This document shows positions 24,564 through 35,646 of a stretch of DNA of 64,000 bases, one piece after another. Source of the stretch: Zygaena filipendulae (lineage: Eukaryota > Arthropoda > Insecta > Lepidoptera > Zygaenidae). The notes under the pieces are model-generated. The model worked only from the letters and a program-made list of their open reading frames with translations. It did no database searches and was not told the origin of the DNA. Every line of letters begins with the position of its first letter. Within the stretch, counting starts at the first letter, position 1. A program made the position numbers and the translations under genes. Location of the stretch: contig OU015666.1 of NCBI GenBank assembly GCA_907165275.2, forward strand, positions 4,742,001 through 4,806,000, written 5' to 3'.

Positions 24564-25744
24564 TTATTCAACATAATGTTAAACTTTTGCCAATGAACTC
24601 TGTACTCTTCAATTTAGTTTAGTAATATTATTTAATTTATATGAAATGTTAAATGAATTGTCCCCAATGTTTATTGGATATATACCCAAATGTTACTATT
24701 ACAAAAGTTATTATAATATTAAAATTTTAATAAATATGATATAATAATATACTCCTCATTTTCATATATACTTAGTGTCAATTAGGATTCTTGTCCCCGC
24801 GGCACAACAACATCAGATGGATATTTATACCTTATACGACTAATATAGCAATACATATCTAGAGCGTGACTTTCCGCCTAAGAATCTGTCACTGCCATAC
24901 ATTATTTTTGCCGGCGACATCTCTGGAATTGGCGGTGGCTTAATAGGCACAGTCTTCCCCATTGTTTTCCTCCAATGTAGCCATACATGTTTTAAGTTAT
25001 AATCCTATAGCTGATGTCTGTTTGTCAGATGGTTTATGGCAACTGGAGTGATGCGCGGAGCAAACAAAAACATACGAGTAATCAGCAAAGGAGTATTTTT
25101 ACCCGTTGGAGTTAAATTTCAAAAAAAACTCTGAAATTTTTGATGTTTCTTAAATTTTCTGAATGAAAGGGCCTAATATCAATTTCCATGATAACTCCAT
25201 ACAAATTTTCACCCCGTACTTCACTTGCTTAGGGGTACAATTTTCCAAAAACTCTCCATAACGTCTTGCGTTGCAAAAGGACGTTTTCCGATAAAACTCT
25301 AAACTTAAGTAGCCGTAACGTAACCGTTGACGATTCATTAAGTTGGTGAAGATACATATAGGTACATATAGTATTGAGGAAGCTGTATGCCAAGTTTCTC
25401 AGTGACACACTAACTGAATCTTGTAGCAAAATATCCTCAGAATCTTTCTCTGGATTGTATAAAGATATTTACTATAATCTTGTAGTTTGTAAGCGCAAAG
25501 CGAGCGGATAACACGTAGCGATATGCCCAGTCAAACGAGAGCTGTAATAATTCGAGTCATCTGCATAATTCAGCGAGCATCCGTTATCATTTCCACTTCG
25601 AATCACGCGTATGGGAAGAGGTGGGGTTCAGGTTATTTCGGATATCATACTCGGCTAGCATTCGGCACGTTATTTGAAATAATCAACTAGCAAGATGAAG
25701 TGAGAATTATTGTTGTAATATTGCACCATCTCAAGAAAATGAGC
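24564..25744. other. No gene seen
   Basis: AT-rich with a balanced patch at 25500-25690 (ATCTGCATAATTCAGCGAGC) that could be regulatory. Confidence 0.4.
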
Positions 25745-25870
25745 TGTAGAATAGAATATAATAGAATAGAATATAAAAAAGTTTATTTGATACCATAAAG
25801 ATAAAACAACATACATTACTCTAGAATTAACAATTTATAGAAGTGTCATAATTATTTGCAGCACTCAGAA
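25745..25870 (-). repeat. LINE 3' tail
   Basis: On the - strand AATAAAC is followed by a TTCTA-repeat tail (seen as AGAATAGAAT on +). Matches the layout of CR1/jockey-type LINE ends; no coding part remains. Confidence 0.4.
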
Positions 25871-25997
25871 ACACGCCATCCAAAACTATTTTTTATCTGC
25901 GCAATTGGAGTTTTTTTTTTGGCGGGAATCAAAGATGGCGGTTCGGTCATTTATTTTCATGTCGTTAAAAATGGTTAAAATGGATTTTATTGTGTTA

Positions 25998-26215
25998 CTA
26001 GCTGACCTCCGCGGTTTCACCTGCGGTAATTTCGGAGTTTACGCGGGAATTCCGGGATAAAAAGTACCCCATGTCACTCAAGATCACTTTAGCTTCCTAC
26101 AGTAGATCCATACATAACAACCTCACAAACTCCGGAGTTCCCGCAGAAATCCCGGGATAAAAAGTACTTTTTGTCAATCAGGATCACTGTAGCTTCCTAT
26201 AAGTGAAAAAAACAT
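25998..26215 (-). mobile_element. Helitron-like element with duplicated 3' module
   Basis: CTAG at 25998, hairpin CCGCGGTTTCACCTGCGG, and the block CCGGGATAAAAAGTAC...GATCACTGTAGCTTCCTA twice (near 26053 and 26153). The 5' end is not clear. Confidence 0.55.
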
Positions 26216-26411
26216 AGTTTTTATCCATAAACATACATAAACTATGTACCGACCACTTCTCATGTACATTCTTCATACATAGTTGTTTCACTCCATAAAT
26301 CTTATCTATAAGTACTAATACTTATAATAATAAATACAAAAGATTAGATCTTTTTGTACTTTTGTAATAAACTAAAAAAAAAATTGAACCTTTAATATTT
26401 TTTTTCAATTA

Positions 26412-26514
26412 CTTAGGAAACTACAGAGCTCCTGATTGATATAGGATACTTTTATCCCAGAATTTCTACGGGAACTTCGAAATTAAGGCAAAAATGCCGC
26501 GGGTGATCGACTAG
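26412..26514 (+). repeat. Helitron-like 3' fragment
   Basis: CCCAGAATTTCTACGGGAAC, a worn hairpin and CTAG at 26511-26514. Confidence 0.45.
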
Positions 26515-26559
26515 TATTTTATATACAAAGAGGTTTCCAAAGTTCTCATTAACTCATCT

Positions 26560-26796
26560 GTTAATTTCAAAACCACTAAAGCTATAAAAATTTAATTAAA
26601 CCACAGTTTGCTTTACAATGAAGAAACTCAATAAGAAAGATTTTATAAAATCTATCCCCTAAAGAGGTGAAAAGGGAGATACAAATGAATATGGAGATGC
26701 CATCAGTTTGAAGTTAGTCACGGAAATCTGTATTTGGTCTCGTCTTTCAGGGATTGAAAATTTAAGTCACGAGGTGAAGTCGCAGGAATCAGCTAG
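26560..26796 (+). repeat. Degenerate Helitron-like copy
   Basis: CCTAAAGAGGTGAAAAGGGA resembles the 24325 subfamily; ends GAGGTGAAGTCGCAGG...CTAG at 26793. Confidence 0.35.
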
Positions 26797-27290
26797 TCCT
26801 TTATATAAAAAAGGCTTGAAGTTAAGTAAAGGAAATGTATGACATTACAGTATTTCCATTGGAACACGATTACTGTTTCTACGTAGCAGCCAGAAGGCAT
26901 AAATCTCAATCACAATTTGTGCCCGTCAAGCATGGGCTAGCGTGGTCCAATGATTGATGGCCTCCGTAGATGCGTGCTCATTCCAAATTCAAACAGGCCA
27001 ACCGGCGCGGCGCCTAGCTCCCATTTCAAAATGGCCGACACCAAAATAAATTGATTAAAAATCTATCAGACAGTTTATGTCCCGGCTTATGACACTTATC
27101 TAATTTGGTGACAGTATGAAAAAGGTGACATTTATTAAAGTGGTCCCTAATGTAATTCCATGGTAATTTATTGTCGTGCACCCACCCTCTGTTTAGGCGA
27201 TGATAGGGTGGTACTTAGTAGCGACTATAATGTAGGAGCGTTGTTTTTCTTTATTAAAATGACGTTAATTTATTGAAATCTGTTCTAAAA

Positions 27291-27357
27291 TCCTACATAT
27301 ATAAATTTGAGTTTGTGTGTTTCGCACACGCCACAGTCGTATTTATAATATTAAGGA
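27291..27357. mobile_element. 67-bp element with two inverted Helitron-like 5' ends
   Basis: Starts TCCTACATATATAAATTTGA and ends ATTTATAATATTAAGGA, the complement of a 5' end, between A and T. No hairpin or CTAG. Confidence 0.45.
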
Positions 27358-28237
27358 TTCATTAACTTTTAATAGTCAATAAAGTTTGAATATTTGGACT
27401 TTATCTTAGCATATTTGCATATTTACTTTTACAGGTATTATTTTGAAATTCAGTACATTAATTATTATTATCAATTAATGAAATGTTTAACATCCCTTTG
27501 ATTATCTTTAAATAGACTTATTAGCCGACCAACTTTTCTGTAGGTATTTATTAAAATGCAATCAATATTTTGTGTATTTGATCAATATAAAATTACTATA
27601 AAAACCGGGTCAAAATTATAAATTTTGGTCAATATACAACTTATAATATCATTGATTTTGGTAATATAATCCATACGTTGTTGGTAGCCTTTATGTGCAC
27701 CCAACCGCGTTGGTTTATGGAATAGTTTGCAATATTTGTGGCACGTCTATCGCCAGACCTTCCCAGCGAAGGGTAGGGCCTTAATTTATTAATAGATTGT
27801 TTATAACCTTACCCGGGGCCTTTCTACGGTATTAATAAATAGATCACTTTGAAATAATATCTAATACCTCCAAAGTCAGCGTAACGAAAGCAAAACTCAT
27901 CTTTGGTCAAATTATAGGTAAGACTCATGCAGTAGACAGAGACATGGTTCATATTTTATTCAGGAGTTGTTGGTTTGCTTAGTGGTTTTGTTCTTAAAAT
28001 AGTTAGAGCTATTTTTACCTACTATGAAACTAAGAAGCTATATGCGTTTAGCGTTAGAGGTGGTAACTATTTTAGTACCTACCTATAATGTTTGTCGACA
28101 TTTTTCTTCAAAACGGTTTAGTTCATTTATGACCATTTTTAACGTTGATTAGTGATTTTATTGTTATTTGTTAGAGCGCGCGGTGGGTTTAACGCCGCAG
28201 TAGACGTTTTATTAAAAAAATCAAAATATATTATCTA
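27358..28237. other. No gene seen
   Basis: AT-rich unique-looking DNA. Confidence 0.5.
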
Positions 28238-28400
28238 CTAGCTGTGCCCCGCGGTTTCACCCGCGTGAGTTTCGGAATTCCCGCAGGAGCTCCAAAGTTC
28301 TTTTATTCTTCTTCTCCTTAAGATAACAAACGCAACAAAAAAGAGGTAGTGAAATTGGTCCAGCCGTTCACGCATGATGCCGTGACCAAGGGAAAGAGAC
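28238..28400 (-). mobile_element. Helitron-like element, 5' side truncated
   Basis: CTAG at 28238 with an intact CCGCGGTTTCACCCGCG hairpin, then TTGGTCCAGCCGTTCACGCA. No 5' TC end recognised. Confidence 0.6.
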
Positions 28401-29079
28401 AAGTTAAAAAGCATTTAACCGGTTTTATTACCTGTTTAGTCTCTTTAGATTCTCATATGAAAGTAGATAAATCAACTACACTATATAGTTTAGTTTTATA
28501 GAGAGGAGAAGATATCTTTGATGTGCTAACCAAGATTAAGTATTGGTCTGGCAAGTTACGATAGTTATCTCATGTAGAGTTTAAGAAATATTATCATAAT
28601 AAGAAACTTTGGCAGTTTTGAAAGTTACGTTTTATACGCATCGTGTGTCACAAAAATTACTAAATATTAATCGAAGCCAAGATTTTTTTATTATTCTCAG
28701 AATTGAAGTTTAAGCACGTACTTTCTGGCGCAACGTTGTACTCGAAGTCCGATCAAACATCACCAAGTCATAACCGATTCACGTGGCGTAAGCAACATTC
28801 GTTGCCAACTTGAACTGGAGCAAGTCGCGTCACAAAGTAATAGATTCGACGAAGTTCGCGGGGAGCGCGTACGCGGTCTGCATCGGGCCCCAGTGAAGTC
28901 AACATTTGATATAAATTAGCTTACGAACTCTTTGCCACATTGTTCCTTTATTGACTACGCAAAACCTATTTTGAAAAAGAAACTTCGAAAAATAATTTGT
29001 GTTGCAGAATTCGAAAAATACAAATCTCTCTTTCGGGATGACGTCAAAAGTTTATAGATAGATTAAATAGGTTGTACCT
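28401..29079. other. No gene seen
   Basis: GC-richer patch 28720-28900 with GGGGAGCGCGTACGCGGTCT; no frame. Confidence 0.4.
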
Positions 29080-29245
29080 ACTACGAATATTATAAAAAAA
29101 TTAAGTTTTTTCGTTTGGATGCAGGGAGGTAATCTCGGGAACTACTGGACCGATTCCTAAAAATACTTGCACTGATAGAAAGCTCCATGAGTGTTATAGG
29201 ACTTTTTACAGTTCCCGAGGGAGTCCAGAAATTCACGTAGGTATA
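29080..29245 (+). repeat. Helitron-like fragment
   Basis: CGAATATTATAAA, AACTACTGGACCGATT and CAGTTCCCGAGGGAGTCC; hairpin end lost. Confidence 0.4.
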
Positions 29246-29505
29246 ATAAATACATGTCGACGGCGACTCGAAGTGAATAATAATCTTTTCTTACGATTTC
29301 TCATGACGTAAAAGGAAGCTAGTGTCCATGTTTCATGTTTCTAGCTTCATAATATTCCGCCGGACGTTAATGAGTCTGTGAGGAAGCATCAGTAAATAAT
29401 AAGATAAATAAGTGTACCTAATATGTGTCCAGATTTGTGTATGTCTATGTCTAATATTATATTAAATATTGTAACTCGCATCGTAACGTACCAAAAATTA
29501 ACGAA

Positions 29506-29832
29506 ATGGCAAATTTTGAAAAACAACCCCGAGAAGAGGGTCCGACACAAGTGGTGCAATTAAAAAGCGGGATCCGACCCGAGATTAAGTGGCCCAGAAA
29601 TAATGAGGCGATTTACCAAACAGCAAGGAATGTTCTCAAATATAAGACTTTTATCTGTATACAGCTGGGCGTGTATGCGTCCTCGCATAATCCTATCTTC
29701 ATGGTTCTTGCACGTGTTTGCCTAATGTTTATTACGTCGGCTAATACCTATATACCAAAACATTTTTTGTTGCTAACCTACACAATTTCGGATTCATGTA
29801 AAATACTTAAATCCTTACAAATACCAAAGTGA
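29506..29832 (+). CDS. Unrecognised ORF, possible exon or chance frame
   Basis: ATG at 29506 (context AACGAAATGG) opens 108 codons. The first 48 or so, beginning MANFEKQPREEGPTQ, are charged and mixed in composition, and their DNA is GC-richer than the surroundings; after YKTFICIQL the composition drifts to that of noncoding DNA and the 3' end runs into a Helitron-like copy starting near 29811. No domain, signal peptide or clear splice donor seen. If real, only the first 145 bases or so are likely coding. Confidence 0.2.
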   Translation: MANFEKQPREEGPTQVVQLKSGIRPEIKWPRNNEAIYQTARNVLKYKTFICIQLGVYASSHNPIFMVLARVCLMFITSANTYIPKHFLLLTYTISDSCKILKSLQIPK

Positions 29833-30004
29833 GTTTATTTGTTTGTTTGTTACGCTTTCACGCCCTAAAGGCTCGAGCGATCATCGTGAAATTCTGCAGA
29901 GGTCTACACGTTGTCAAGGGTACCTACCTACAGAAAACGGACAAAGGGTATTTTTTATCCCGGACTTCCCGCGAGAACTCCAAAATTAACACGGGTGAAA
30001 CTGC
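29811..30004 (+). mobile_element. Helitron-like element, first of a cluster of three
   Basis: CCTTACAAATACCAAAGTGA start region, GTTACGCTTTCACGCCC, TCCCGGACTTCCCGCG. The hairpin GGGTGAAACTGC is cut short and followed directly by the next copy. Confidence 0.5.
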
Positions 30005-30131
30005 ATTCAATTTTGCATAAGTATACTACTACATGTTGTCAGGGGTACAGAAAAGAAAATAGCGTATACTCTTATCCCGGAATTCCCGCGGGATCACCGA
30101 AATTAACGCACGTGACACCGCAGGGAACAGC
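30005..30131 (+). repeat. Helitron-like 3' half
   Basis: Begins within the family (CATGTTGTCAGGGGTACAGA), ends CACGTGACACCGCAGGGAAC then AGCGAG instead of CTAG. Lies head-to-tail after the previous copy. Confidence 0.5.
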
Positions 30132-30150
30132 GAGTGAAATTATAATCAAG

Positions 30151-30300
30151 TAGTTATGCCCTGCGGTTTCACCCGCGTTAATTTCAGAGTTCCCGTGGAA
30201 TTCCGGGATAAAAGTACCGTATGTGTTAATCTGATGTATAAGCTATATTATTATAAAGTTTCATTTAAATCCATCCAGTGGTTTTTAAAATTTTTCAAAT
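30151..30300 (-). repeat. Helitron-like copy, inverted
   Basis: ATGCCCTGCGGTTTCACCCG, GATAAAAGTACCGTATGTG and CATTTAAATCCATCCAGTGG; 5' end missing. Confidence 0.5.
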
Positions 30301-30535
30301 AGCCTATTCTGCCGATGTACGTATTTTTAGCAATTAAAGTAGTTATGGCGAAACGCCAATGACAGTGTTAGATTGTTCTCCAAGATAAAACACAGTTCTC
30401 TCTCTATAACCAGCTTCTTTCTTGAAAAACAAAATGGCTGCTGTACGGTGGTGAAAATATCGAATAAATAACGCGACAGGCGTCCACTCGCTACGACCTC
30501 CACCGGTCAACAACCATTTGTGTATTTTAATAGTA

Positions 30536-30657
30536 CATTGTTATCCTAGGGGTGAAAGTAACTTATTTAGTGCCGAGACGGGGTTTGGCGCCCGAGCGTA
30601 GCGAGGGCGCCAATAGATCGAGGGACTAAATAAGTCTTTCTCCCGAGGGTAACACTG
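30536..30657. repeat. Foldback element with GGCGCC apex
   Basis: Arms run inward from CATTGTTATCC and GGTAACACTG through ACTTATTTAGT / ACTAAATAAGT. The apex is GGCGCCC-GAGCGTAGCGA-GGGCGCC, a perfect 7-bp stem. Confidence 0.6.
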
Positions 30658-30689
30658 TGCTTTTCATTACGAATGCAAGGAAAGTCAAA

Positions 30690-30906
30690 ATAAAAATAGG
30701 AATTAGCTAAAGAAAAAATGAGTGAAGATCGGATAGTCGCTTGACACTTTCCCACCTATTTCTTTTTCTTTGGCCGGCTAGCTATTCAGCCAGTATTTTT
30801 TATTTACATTGTGGCGACCTAAAAAAAATATTTTCTTTAATTATTAAGTATTAATTAAAGAAAATAAAAAAATATAAATAGGAATTAGCTTAAGAAAAAG
30901 TGAGTG
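30690..30906 (+). repeat. Direct repeat pair about 180 bases apart
   Basis: AATAGGAATTAGCTAAAGAA at about 30696 and a near-identical AATAGGAATTAGCTTAAGAA at about 30876, both followed by AAATGAGTGA or AAGTGAGTGA. Confidence 0.6.
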
Positions 30907-31784
30907 AATTTTATTTTAATTAATACCTACTTAAACTTTACGTTATTTCAATTTTACATCGCGCTGGCTGTATAGAAAGTTGAAACATGGTTCAATAGAA
31001 ATGTGAAAATAGACCTAGTTTTTTTTTAATAATTTGACAGTTGTCAGTTGAAAGCGATTCTCCCTAGGGCTGAAAAGGGTTACTTTCAACCCGCTTCTCA
31101 GGCAACTTCAGACCTACTTTCCGAGTATGAGTAATGAAAAGTAATGAGTAGGTAACTCGTAACGTTAGCGATTTTTTTCTCTATTCTGCCAAAAATTAAA
31201 TAAAATAACAATAATAACATACCATTTCGTTATTAATATTTGTATTATCTATTAATTTTTTAAGCACACAGTACACACATAGACCGTTTATTTACTTACT
31301 GGGTTAGCATAACAACTAAATAATTATTCTGTGGTTTTATTATTAGTTTTTATTAAACAGTATGCAATATGCAATGTAATAAAAACTAAATTAAATCTAG
31401 ATAAAATAAAATTTATGATTAGTTAACAACGATGCTTCAGTTCTTATTTCAGTAACTTAGTAATAACAATGACAGTCTGATTTTAAAACTTCTAGAGAAA
31501 ACGTGTACTAACAACAACTATGTAACAATATAAAAAAGCGAACTTATAAGTGTCACTCCGGCTCGGCTTGGAGTCGACAAAGTTTCCACAATAAGAGAAC
31601 CGCCGATAGAGTAACAACTCGGTAAAATTTCCTTCTCTTTTCTCGTTTTGCCCGTAGAGCCCGAGCATCGAGAATCCAGGCTCTATTCCGCAAGCTTTGC
31701 GAACATGTCATCGTTAGATATAAAAACAAAAAATACTTATTTTACATTCTCTTCGGCCACCTGCAGTTATTCACGAAATGTTTA

Positions 31785-31900
31785 ACTCATTAGAAGAAAA
31801 AAAGAAAAATTTATTAAGACAATGAGACATACAACACAAATGAACAAAAATACGGAAAAAAATTCAGAGACGATAACAACTTAGGTATGACAATTCAATT
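31785..31900 (-). repeat. LINE 3' tail
   Basis: On the - strand AATAAATTTTTC runs into a TTCTTTT-type tail. Body (GAGACATACAACAC on +) is typical of LINE 3' UTRs in moths. Confidence 0.35.
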
Positions 31901-31969
31901 GCCTAAAAAAATCCCTTAGTATAGTAACTATACCTATTGCATTAGTGATATGGAAAATTTAAAAAAGTA

Positions 31970-32260
31970 AAGGGTGTAGGGTTAAAATAAGGGACATATT
32001 AAAGGAGGAAGTTCTCTAAAAAACTAAATGTAGATGTCTATTTTTTGTTTAACCAGTAAGCATTTAATATTATTTTATGAAAACGCGCAAGAAATAGAAG
32101 CGTTGACGTATCCAATGTAATTCAACATCTCTTTGCTTTGTATTGTCGCCGATTTACCGAAAAATCATATATAGGTAGGTACATAAAGGTGAACCCGTCT
32201 TTTTAGGGTTTTCTTTGTCATTTATTAGAGAATTGAGAAAAAAAAAACGTTCTGTACCTT
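31970..32260 (+). repeat. Degenerate relative of the CAGGGTGTAAGGTTAA element
   Basis: AAGGGTGTAGGGTTAAAATA at the start, and a TCTTTGCTTTGTATTGTCGC block whose complement occurs in the 18923 element. Only one end seen. Confidence 0.4.
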
Positions 32261-32721
32261 CTTATTTTGCCGTATTTTCTAAAAAACAAAACTATAATAT
32301 TAGATTACATAAACAACGTTATCTTTCTATTGGTCTTAAATATTTTGGAACTAAATGTTACTTGCTTTTAGAATAAGGTTTTAGGTGGGGAATATCGACT
32401 TGAAAATGTCCAGTTTGTTAGTACGATCTGACACCGCGGTCTTGAATTGGATTATTATTTTTAGTTTTGTTAGTTCTTGAGCCACGTTCGATCCTTCACT
32501 GATGGCTGGATTAGTTTTCGAAGTCAGCAGTTGCTATTTGACAGATTTCTTGAGTTTGATACTTCAAGTAAAAACAAAACATCCATGAACTCGATTTATC
32601 TTAATCATTAATAGGATTTAGTTCGGATATCACAACTGATTTTACTATCCAACTCAACTTAATTAAAATAATAGCTTTTGCTGTGTTAACTTTTGGAGTC
32701 CTATAACGTATATATAACATA

Positions 32722-32936
32722 CTAGCTGTGCCCCGCGGTTTCACCCACGGTAATTTTGGAGTTCCCGCGAGAATTCCGGGGTAAAAAGTACCCTTTGTCC
32801 TTCTCTGTACCCCTGACAACGTGAATGCCAAATTTCATCCAAATCCGTTCAGCCGTTTTTGCATGATTGAGTAACAAACATCCAAACATCCAAACATCCA
32901 AACATTCACACTTTCACATTTATAATATTAGTAGGA
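32722..32936 (-). mobile_element. Helitron-like element (best-preserved minus-strand copy)
   Basis: CTAG at 32722 after A; GA of the 5' TC at 32935-32936 before T. Has CCGCGGTTTCACCC, TACCCCTGACAACGTG and four ATCCAAAC units at about 32878-32905. 215 bp. Confidence 0.75.
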
Positions 32937-33281
32937 TAAAACCACCAGATTTCAATCTAGCAAATGAACGTAAGTATTCTGAGTAGTTGTTGAAAACGGT
33001 TTTCGTAGCAGTATCACTAAAAATAACTATTCCGGAGCAACGCGATTCTCACCAACTACTTGACCCAGAATTGCTGAAAAAGATATGAAAGTAGTACCTA
33101 CATAGGGAAAAAAATTAAAATATTTTTGAGGGAAATAGTTTGCTGAAGTTTTTTTTTTAAATAAGCTTTGTATTTTCTTTTTTGCCAATTTTATGTATCT
33201 ACTAGCTGGATTTCAGAATTTGTACGTTACCAACGTATGTAAAAAAGGTAGGTAAAAATGTTTCTTTTAGAACCTATTTAA

Positions 33282-33488
33282 TCCTTACTATTATAAATTC
33301 GAAAGTATGTTTTTTTGTTAGTTTATTTGTTTGTTTGTTACGATATCACGCCTTAACGGCTCAACCGATCACCATGAAATTTTACATACACGTTGGCAGG
33401 GGTACAGAGAAGGACATAGGGTACTTTTTTCCCGGAATTCCAGCGGGAAATCCGAAATTAACGTGGGTGAAACTGCGGGGAACAGCTA
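33282..33488 (+). mobile_element. Helitron-like element
   Basis: Between A and T. Starts TCCTTACTATTATAAATTCG, contains GTTTGTTTGTTACGATATCA and ends AACAGCTAG. 207 bp, close relative of 23110-23303. Confidence 0.72.
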
Positions 33489-33547
33489 GTCATCATATAA
33501 GGGATAGGTAAGATTAATTTCTATGTATGAAAACAAAAATATACGTA

Positions 33548-35643
33548 TATGATTAGGTTTAGGTTTAAAGATGTTTATTTCTCATAAAGAATTACATAAA
33601 TTCACTTACTGAGAAAACTTTTTAACTTAGTAATAATATTTTTTGATAACTGGCACAACTAGACTAAAATAAAAAACTTAAATTTTGGTGTCGACAAATA
33701 ATAAGTTGAGTAGGTACATAATTAATTGTATCGGGTAGGTAACCAATAAAATTACTAACAGAAAGTTGCTCGCGCTATAGGTACCTATTTAACTCGGCTA
33801 GCAACCACGGATGCAAAATGCACTGAGCCATGTCCACTTTGGATGCGGCAAACAATGCAGTCGCATTATTTGCCGCAAATAATTGTTTTAATATGAGTAA
33901 TTTGAATGATGAAATGATGAGTAATTTTAATATAATAATTTGTATAATATATATGGTAGGTATTGTGCAGTTTTATTGTTATTTGTAGTATAGTGGTATT
34001 GCCCATTACATCTCGTCCAAAATGTGCATTTTAAGTTGATTTTTAAAACTATGTATTGTCTTTGCAGTCTTTATTTCTGTTGGCAATTTATTGTATATTT
34101 CCACACCTTCGAATTCAATATTGTTTTTCCCATAGTTTGTTCTTGGTTGGCGTGATAATAAATGATGTGAATTTCTTAGTTTCATTTTTTGTGTATGATG
34201 TTTTTTACGGAATGACAGTAAAGTGTGGATTTGGTTATTTAAAATTTTGTATATTAGCACGCATGTATAGTATATGTAGGACTGTTTAATAGTCATTATT
34301 TTAGTATCTTTATATATTTTTTGAGTAGGTGTACGGTAGGGATAATTGAACAAAGATTTTATCAGTTTATTCTGGGCTATCTGTATCGTGTCTAAATTAG
34401 TTTTAGCAGCTGCCCCCCAAATTTCTATCAAGTAGTCTATATGTGGTTTGACTAATGAATTATAAATAATATATTTAATTTTGCGTGAAAGACATTTGGC
34501 TATGCCACGTACAGTACCGGTTAAAGATGTCAGTTTAGTTTTAATTTTATCTATATGTTGCTTCCAATTGAGGTGGTGATCCAAAGTAAGGCCAAGATAC
34601 TTCTCACTGTTTTTCCTTTTTAGACACTCATTATTTATTTTGAGCTGTATGGATTCGTTTATTTTTTTATTTTTTGCCGCGAATATGACGAAATTTGTTT
34701 TTGTTGTATTTATTGTGAGTAAATTTGACAAAAACCAATTATTTATTTTATTTAAATCACTTTGTACTTTTGAAACTATACTTTTAATTGAATGACCATT
34801 GTAGAATAAGCTTGTATCATCTGCGTATAAGGAAATTTCAGCCTGTAAGCCTATGAACTGTATGTCATTAATATATATTAAGAATAAAAGAGGCCCTAAA
34901 ATTGAGCCTTGAGGGACACCGAATGTAATTGAGTTAGGAGAACTTTGATGTTGCCCTATTTTGACTATTTGACGACGATTTGTAAAATATGATTTAAGAA
35001 TATCATGAGCCTTACCAGTGATACCAATATGTAACAGTTTCTTAAGAAGTAGTTTATGACTAATGGTATCAAATGCCTTTTTGAGGTCAATGAAAACACC
35101 GAGTACTATTTGTTTTTCATCAATCTTATTTCTTATTTTAGTGATGAGGTCTACTGTTGCCGAAAGCGTGTTGGATTTTGGTCTGAAACCGTATTGTTTG
35201 TTATATAAGAAGTTTTTAGAGCCTAGATATTTTTCTATACGAGAATAAATTATTTTTTCGAAGATCTTTGAGATTACGGGTAAGACTGAAATTGGGCGGT
35301 AATTGCATGGGTCAAATTTATTTCCGGATTTGTAAATTGGTGTAACTTTTGCTATTTTTAGGCTGTCTGGGAAAACACCGTGAGCCAGGCAATTATTAAT
35401 GCAGTTAGTAAGTGGAGTGGCAATCAGGCTTTTAACGCATTTTATGGCTTTCGTGCTAATGTTGTCAATACCAGAACTCGTGTTCACATCTAGATTGTTA
35501 ATAATTTCACTAATTTCATCCGTGGTTGCCGGTGTTAAGTTATTAAGTTCAGGTGTACCATCTAACTTGGGTGAAAGTATCAAACCTTCATCTTTAAGAT
35601 ATTTATCTGGGATTTTACTTGCTAGATTTGATTGCTTGCTTGA
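33548..35643 (-). mobile_element. Non-LTR retrotransposon (jockey/CR1-like LINE), 5'-truncated
   Basis: Contains the reverse-transcriptase frame at 34006-35643 and, beyond its stop, about 450 bases of probable 3' UTR. On the - strand the 3' UTR ends with AATAAA and a short repeated tail (TAAACC units) at about 33548-33575. No endonuclease domain is present, so the copy was truncated at the 5' end on insertion, as is usual for LINEs. The exact 5' boundary near 35643 is inferred from an in-frame stop. Confidence 0.75.
34006..35643 (-). CDS. LINE reverse transcriptase (ORF2 C-terminal part, 5'-truncated)
   Basis: 545 codons are open from just after a TAA at 35644 to the stop at 34006. Counting from the TTG (Leu) codon at 35583: NYRPISVLP near 94, QYGFRPKS near 130, FIDLKKAFD at 164-172, GVPQGSILGP at 222-231 and the catalytic YADD at 253-256, then the thumb and a C-terminal region ending FKNQLKMHILDEM. 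These are the standard RT motifs of jockey/CR1-type LINEs. The 20 residues before the TTG (including ASKIPDKYLKDEG) fit the linker between endonuclease and RT, so the frame continues upstream and there is no native start. No internal stop or frameshift over 1.6 kb suggests a fairly young insertion. It makes complementary DNA for its own copying and has no host role. Confidence 0.9.
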   Translation of the reverse strand, partial: SSKQSNLASKIPDKYLKDEGLILSPKLDGTPELNNLTPATTDEISEIINNLDVNTSSGIDNISTKAIKCVKSLIATPLTNCINNCLAHGVFPDSLKIAKVTPIYKSGNKFDPCNYRPISVLPVISKIFEKIIYSRIEKYLGSKNFLYNKQYGFRPKSNTLSATVDLITKIRNKIDEKQIVLGVFIDLKKAFDTISHKLLLKKLLHIGITGKAHDILKSYFTNRRQIVKIGQHQSSPNSITFGVPQGSILGPLLFLIYINDIQFIGLQAEISLYADDTSLFYNGHSIKSIVSKVQSDLNKINNWFLSNLLTINTTKTNFVIFAAKNKKINESIQLKINNECLKRKNSEKYLGLTLDHHLNWKQHIDKIKTKLTSLTGTVRGIAKCLSRKIKYIIYNSLVKPHIDYLIEIWGAAAKTNLDTIQIAQNKLIKSLFNYPYRTPTQKIYKDTKIMTIKQSYIYYTCVLIYKILNNQIHTLLSFRKKHHTQKMKLRNSHHLLSRQPRTNYGKNNIEFEGVEIYNKLPTEIKTAKTIHSFKNQLKMHILDEM

Positions 35644-35646
35644 TTA

